Assembly (NCBI GenBank): GCA_905233925.1
Contig: CAJOFV010000002.1
Location: forward strand, 1 to 63,018
Direction of reading: 5' to 3'
DNA from: Paludibacteraceae bacterium
GTDB lineage: Bacteria > Bacteroidota > Bacteroidia > Bacteroidales > Paludibacteraceae
Length of the DNA stretch: 63,018 nt
Notes under the pieces: model-generated
What the model was told of the DNA's origin: nothing
Database searches by the model: none
Seen by the model: the letters and a program-made list of their open reading frames with translations, nothing else
Translations under genes and position numbers: made by a program
In this document: piece by piece, positions 58,610 through 63,018 of the stretch
Layout of the letters: every line of letters starts with the position of its first letter
Position numbering within the stretch: position 1 is the stretch's first letter

Positions 58610-60565
58610 ATGAAATGTAAAGTATCTTTATGGGGCATCATTACAACCACCATACTTGGCTTTTCTATTCTTTTTAGTGGCTGTAATAAAGATGAAGTCA
58701 ACGCCGAAGTCAAGTATTATGGGAAAGTGGTACGTGTCAATTCTGGACTTCCTTTCCCTAACCTGGAAGTAAAAGTGACAGATGGCAATAATACACATTG
58801 TCAGACTTTCACGGATACGGAAGGAAAGTTCTCGCTTCTTGTCAAAGTTAACGAGATAAATGGTAATTACTATGTCCTTGTTGGAGATATCTCTTGTGTA
58901 CAGAAGCGGATTGAATTTCCTGGTTTCGGACAGGCAGAGATAGACCTCGGAACTATTGAAATTGAAGGACCTGCATTGCCTGTCGTTAAGACGAAACCGA
59001 TAAGTAATGTTTCTGATAATAAAGCCACGTCCGGAGGAGAAGTCGTATCGGACGGACGCTCTCCCGTAACCGCTCGGGGCGTTTGTTGGTCAAAATCGGA
59101 ATATCCGACAACGGAAAACGGGCATTCCACTAATGGTTCCGGTTTAGGAGAATTTACTAGCCAATTGGTAGAATTGGAGGCTGGAGCAACATATTATGTT
59201 CGTGCGTATGCTACTAATAGTGTAGGAACAGGTTATGGAGAGCAATTAACCCTTTCTACCTCAACGGGTTTGCCTCGAGTAATTACTGATTCTGTGTTTG
59301 AGATAACTTCGACTACTGCCAAGTGTGCAGGAAATGTTGAAGCGAATTTTGGTTATGCTATTACAGCCAGAGGAGTATGTTGGAGTGATGCCACTGCAAC
59401 CCCGACTCCTAATAATGGACATACAGAAGAAGTCGCAGCTACTGGAAAATTTACCAGTTTGATGATTGGTTTGGAACATAGCCATACCTACTATGTACGT
59501 GCATATGCTGTAAGTGAAAAGGGTATAGGATACGGTGAAACTATTAAATTCACAACCACAGATGGCAAACCTGTAGTGGAAACCGGTGCAGTTTCAAACA
59601 TTACAGCAACAACAGCGACAATAAGTGCGACCGTAATTTCACAAGGAGATTCGCCGCTAACAGCGTGTGGAGTATGTTGGAGCAATGCGACATCATCTCC
59701 ATCACTATCAGATGATCATACTGACGAGGTGGCAAGAGTAGGTGAATTTACTAGTAAAATGATAAATTTGACAGGAATGTCAACGTATTATGTCCGTGCG
59801 TATGCCTCCAATCAAAACGGAACAGTTTATGGAAATACCGTAAGTTTCTTTACAGCTGCTACTGCAGATGGACTACCTATTGTATCAACATTAGATCCGG
59901 GAGAAAACATAACAAGCACCTCCATTTCTACTGGTGGTAATGTAACTAATGATGGCGGTTTCCCTGTTACCGAATGTGGCGTTGTATATAGTACTTTGCC
60001 ATATCCAACTCTTAATAATGCGGAAAAAGTGGTTGGAGGAAGTGGCGTTGGTTACTATTCTGCCACCATTACGGGAGTTTCACCATCGGAAAAGACGTAT
60101 TATATTCGCGCTTATGCCACTAATGTTAATGGTACATCTTATGGTGATCAAGTTATAGTCACACCTGAAAAATCGGAATACTTGAGTTTGAAGACAATGT
60201 CTTATGGAGGCTATACTTATCGAATTAAGTTTATGGGCGAATTATCATGGTATGATGGCAATAATGCTTGCCAGAACATGGTGGTCGGTGGATACTCTGA
60301 TTGGTTTATGCCGGATAAGGCTGAAGTACAAGCTATAATTGCGGCATATGGTTTATGGAATAAAACAGTTACCACCACTGATAATTCGTCACTCCGAATG
60401 AATGGATGTACAAATATATGGACAGGGCAAGATTCCGGAAATTACGCATACTACTATTACATAAAGGATACCGGAGGATCTAGTTACAAATGGATGTGGG
60501 CATTAGGGAGTGATACCAGTAGCAAATCTAATGTTAAAGGAGTATTTGCAGTACGAAAGTATTAG
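58610..60565 (+). CDS. Lipoprotein: carboxypeptidase-regulatory-like domain, four Ig/FN3-like repeats, DUF1566-like C-terminus
   Basis: GVCWS..NGHT..FTS..YYVRAYATN..GTGYG repeats; YSDWFMPDKAEVQAI. Confidence 0.85.
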   Translation: MKCKVSLWGIITTTILGFSILFSGCNKDEVNAEVKYYGKVVRVNSGLPFPNLEVKVTDGNNTHCQTFTDTEGKFSLLVKVNEINGNYYVLVGDISCVQKRIEFPGFGQAEIDLGTIEIEGPALPVVKTKPISNVSDNKATSGGEVVSDGRSPVTARGVCWSKSEYPTTENGHSTNGSGLGEFTSQLVELEAGATYYVRAYATNSVGTGYGEQLTLSTSTGLPRVITDSVFEITSTTAKCAGNVEANFGYAITARGVCWSDATATPTPNNGHTEEVAATGKFTSLMIGLEHSHTYYVRAYAVSEKGIGYGETIKFTTTDGKPVVETGAVSNITATTATISATVISQGDSPLTACGVCWSNATSSPSLSDDHTDEVARVGEFTSKMINLTGMSTYYVRAYASNQNGTVYGNTVSFFTAATADGLPIVSTLDPGENITSTSISTGGNVTNDGGFPVTECGVVYSTLPYPTLNNAEKVVGGSGVGYYSATITGVSPSEKTYYIRAYATNVNGTSYGDQVIVTPEKSEYLSLKTMSYGGYTYRIKFMGELSWYDGNNACQNMVVGGYSDWFMPDKAEVQAIIAAYGLWNKTVTTTDNSSLRMNGCTNIWTGQDSGNYAYYYYIKDTGGSSYKWMWALGSDTSSKSNVKGVFAVRKY

Positions 60566-60608
60566 TAAAAAACAAATTATAATTAACAATTTTCAGATTA
60601 TTTAACTT

Positions 60609-62303
60609 ATGAACAAAAAAATTCTTTTTGCGCTGGCATTGCTGATGTTTGGCGCAACAGCATGGGCAGATGACGTGCTCAATCGTGTCCATCCGAATGA
60701 AGCCTCTTACAAAATTGAGGGTAATTTTAATTATCGCGTTGAAAACGGTCAAGTTTTGTATGAACTGACAGATGTTGTACCAACTGGGTTGCAAATCCAG
60801 CAACGCAGTGTATACAAAGGTACACAACCCGAGGGGAAAGAGGTTATGTTTACCTTTGACCAAATTGTTGTACCAGACGGATTCCCTGGATTCGACAATA
60901 TCTCTTATTGGTATTATGATCCGGATATCAAAGATTGGCAACCTGATGTGGAAATCCGCAAAGGTGAACGCACTAACGAATTACGCAAGGATATTACAAT
61001 GGTTCTTATCATTGACTGCTCAAATTCCTTGAAGAGTGATTTTACTATGGTTAAAAATGCGACTGCTCGTTTTTTGAAACAAATGTATGATGCGGCGCCC
61101 AACGGAAATGTACATATAGGAATTATCGGTTTCTCCAGTATGCCCGATACACAAATTTTACCTATACAGCCTCTTAATGGAGGAACTTACAATAGTATGC
61201 AAAACTTTGTGCGCAACTTGACCACTAGCAATGGTACTGCACTTTTCTATTCTTGGGATAAGGCCGTAGAAGCAACAGTACGTTATATCCAAAACGGGAA
61301 TATGCGCAACTATGAGAAATCTCACTTTATCACATTTACGGATGGTATTGACCAAACATCACAAGATGTAAACCGTCGCCCAACCCCCATAGTAACCGCA
61401 GATGACTATTATAATTATATCATTAATGCTGCCAAAAACAAGATTAGCAATTATGAAAGTGATGTCGTATTTGTAAAGGGTATAGATATTACGAATGACC
61501 AACAGCAAGCTAAATTTGAAAACAAATTGAGACAACTTGCAGTTCCGAATGACAATATGCACTATGAACGCTTGGAAAGTATTAGCCGTTTGGAATATAA
61601 ATTCAGCCAGATTGCGAACCGTTTGACGGATTCTTGGAAAGTGCTTAATTGTTATGTGGCTCCTGCTCGTCATGGCCGCGTTTGTTGGACTTTTGGTAAG
61701 AAAGAATACAAACCTGCTCCAGCTCCCAAACCGGCGCCCGTTGTTAAAAACGGTCGTAACATATTTGTCGGCCTAAGTTTCACATTTGGACTCCCTATCG
61801 GAATGCCTCATACTGAGTCCTATCGCTACACATATTCTACCTACGATCCATATTATGATGACTATAACTATGAAACTTCGTATAGTTATACAACATATAC
61901 GGCGCTAGGTCTATATTTGAAGTTTGGTGTTGATTTTGCGTATCCTGTATCGGACAAGTTCGGTATTGGTGCATATACTGTAATCGGTGGCGGTCCGGAT
62001 ATGAGAATTGGCGGTGGCGGTGCGAATTTTGCAGGCGGAATGGATTTCAAGGTTGGTTTATTAATGCTGGCTGGTGATGTAAATGATCGTCCGTTCATTA
62101 TCGGTATCGCTCCATGTACTGGTTTTGCGTTTGATTATTTTGGTGGTTATTTGCCGCTTGAGATTCGATTTGGTAGAGTCACCAAAAAACATTTGTATGT
62201 AACGGGTAATATTACATTTGGTATGCCTTTGGATGGCGAATTTGTGATTGAACCGGCATTGAGCATTGGTTATCACTTCGGTGACAAACTGAAGACAAGA
62301 TAA
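60609..62303 (+). CDS. VWA-domain protein with C-terminal barrel-like domain
   Basis: MVLIIDCSNSLKSDF (MIDAS-like DCSNS), ITFTDGIDQTS; C-terminal FVGLSFTFGLPIG.. Confidence 0.75.
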   Translation: MNKKILFALALLMFGATAWADDVLNRVHPNEASYKIEGNFNYRVENGQVLYELTDVVPTGLQIQQRSVYKGTQPEGKEVMFTFDQIVVPDGFPGFDNISYWYYDPDIKDWQPDVEIRKGERTNELRKDITMVLIIDCSNSLKSDFTMVKNATARFLKQMYDAAPNGNVHIGIIGFSSMPDTQILPIQPLNGGTYNSMQNFVRNLTTSNGTALFYSWDKAVEATVRYIQNGNMRNYEKSHFITFTDGIDQTSQDVNRRPTPIVTADDYYNYIINAAKNKISNYESDVVFVKGIDITNDQQQAKFENKLRQLAVPNDNMHYERLESISRLEYKFSQIANRLTDSWKVLNCYVAPARHGRVCWTFGKKEYKPAPAPKPAPVVKNGRNIFVGLSFTFGLPIGMPHTESYRYTYSTYDPYYDDYNYETSYSYTTYTALGLYLKFGVDFAYPVSDKFGIGAYTVIGGGPDMRIGGGGANFAGGMDFKVGLLMLAGDVNDRPFIIGIAPCTGFAFDYFGGYLPLEIRFGRVTKKHLYVTGNITFGMPLDGEFVIEPALSIGYHFGDKLKTR

Positions 62304-62329
62304 TTATATAATATCAAAATTTTCAGGCA

Positions 62330-62373
62330 AAAGGAGAGTGTGCCATAAGTTTTTGGTACACTCTTTCCTTTTT
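62330..62373 (+). terminator. AAAGGAGAGTGTGCC-loop-GGTACACTCTTTCCTTTTT
   Basis: Long hairpin plus T-run after 62303. Confidence 0.8.
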
Positions 62374-62393
62374 GCATTGGATGGCTGTATTTT

Positions 62394-62673
62394 GAGTTCC
62401 AATGGGGACACTTCATGGTCTTTGTCTGGGCGTTCATGCAAAAGTCTGCCTGCTCCAGATAATAATTTTAGTCAAGAAGGAACGGTTATTGTCGCTATCA
62501 TAGTTGATAACAAAGGCAAAGTTATTAGTGCCAAAGCAGCGGAAGGTACCACGATTTCGGATAATGCTACAGTACAGTTGGCTATAAAAGCGGCTTATAA
62601 AGCGGAGTTCTCCTATACTAATCAACCCGACAAACAAACAGGAACAATTACTTATATCTTTAAGTTTAAGTAA
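62394..62673 (+). pseudogene. TonB-like C-terminal domain fragment, paralogous to 37150-37413
   Basis: GDTSWSLSGRSCKSLPAPDNNFSQEG..TITYIFKFK vs GGTSWSLAGRSCKSLPAPSNNFSQEG..TITYIFKYK. Confidence 0.65.
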
Positions 62674-62680
62674 TCATCTT

Positions 62681-62786
62681 GTGGCTTCCAATCGGGATAC
62701 TGCCGAGATGCAGCAAGCATAAAAAAACAAAAAGCCAAGAGAAAACAAGGAGAAGTCTTGGAGAAGTCCCGGTGAAGTCCCATAAT
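62681..62786. repeat. 11-bp register array including AAGCCAAGAGA AAACAAGGAGA AGTCTTGGAGA AGTCCCGGTGA AGTCCCATAAT
   Basis: Read directly; shares AAGCCAAGAGAAA with 44572-44584. Confidence 0.8.
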
Positions 62787-62798
62787 GGTCCTTGCTTT

Positions 62799-62827
62799 AT
62801 CCGCATGCTATGCAGGCGGATTTTTTT
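62799..62827 (+). terminator. ATCCGC-atgctatgca-GCGGATTTTTTT
   Basis: Hairpin plus T7. Confidence 0.75.
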
Positions 62828-62929
62828 CGCCGCTGACCGTGCTGCTTACAAAGGGACTGAACAAAAATGGAGCACTATTATTCCATATGTTAAGCATCTC
62901 TTAAGGTAGTTCCTTGTGAATTCCGAAAA

Positions 62930-63010
62930 TTGAGCAAATAAGCTATTACTTTTGAGTAAAAATACCATATAAATTGAGTAAAAATACCAATAATTTTGAG
63001 TAATATTTGC
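62930..63010. repeat. 22-bp periodic TTGAG(TAAAAATACCA) repeat, 4 units to window edge
   Basis: TTGAG at 62930, 62952, 62974, 62996. Confidence 0.9.
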
Positions 63011-63018
63011 ATGTGTCA

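Noticed and set aside
62338-62393. Start of ORF 62338-62673 as a real N-terminus
   Set aside because: Lies in the terminator hairpin of the preceding gene; only the TonB-C-like part is supported.
62679-62909. 76-aa ORF at the right end
   Set aside because: Runs through an 11-bp array and a terminator.
1-63018. Prophage, transposon or integrative element
   Set aside because: No transposase, integrase, phage structural or conjugation genes recognised.

Overview
This window looks like a Bacteroidales-type (Bacteroidota) chromosome segment. The evidence is SusC/SusD, lipoprotein signals, short type-IX-like C-terminal tails, and promoters of the form TTTG-N19/20-TAnnTTTG. About 45 genes can be supported. 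Housekeeping genes: nadC, coaE, trkH/trkA, dxs, trmO, secA, lgt, fmt, nadK, pdxJ, an ExbB/ExbD/TonB-like set, zapA-rny, udk, lpxH, mazG, an M16 protease, tRNA-Phe and tRNA-Leu. A 54-aa 2[4Fe-4S] ferredoxin is absent from the supplied ORF track. Accessory regions: (1) 12.0-25.9 kb, a block of three GH13 alpha-amylases plus three non-catalytic modular proteins sharing repeat modules and C-terminal tails; (2) a SusC/SusD/Ig-like lipoprotein locus; (3) a C10 (SpeB-like) protease; (4) 55.4-62.7 kb, a candidate ~360-nt structured RNA followed by six co-directional envelope-protein genes (LPP20-like, Ig-like repeat lipoprotein, VWA/barrel) and a TonB-C fragment. Main unexplained signals: many intergenic gaps hold degenerate tandem arrays of 7-, 8-, 10- or 11-bp words kept in register while the words differ between loci, with some related composites recurring at different loci; and a highly stereotyped extended promoter. 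Two genes (dxs and the third amylase) carry apparent frameshifts. All calls come from reading the sequence; no searches were run.
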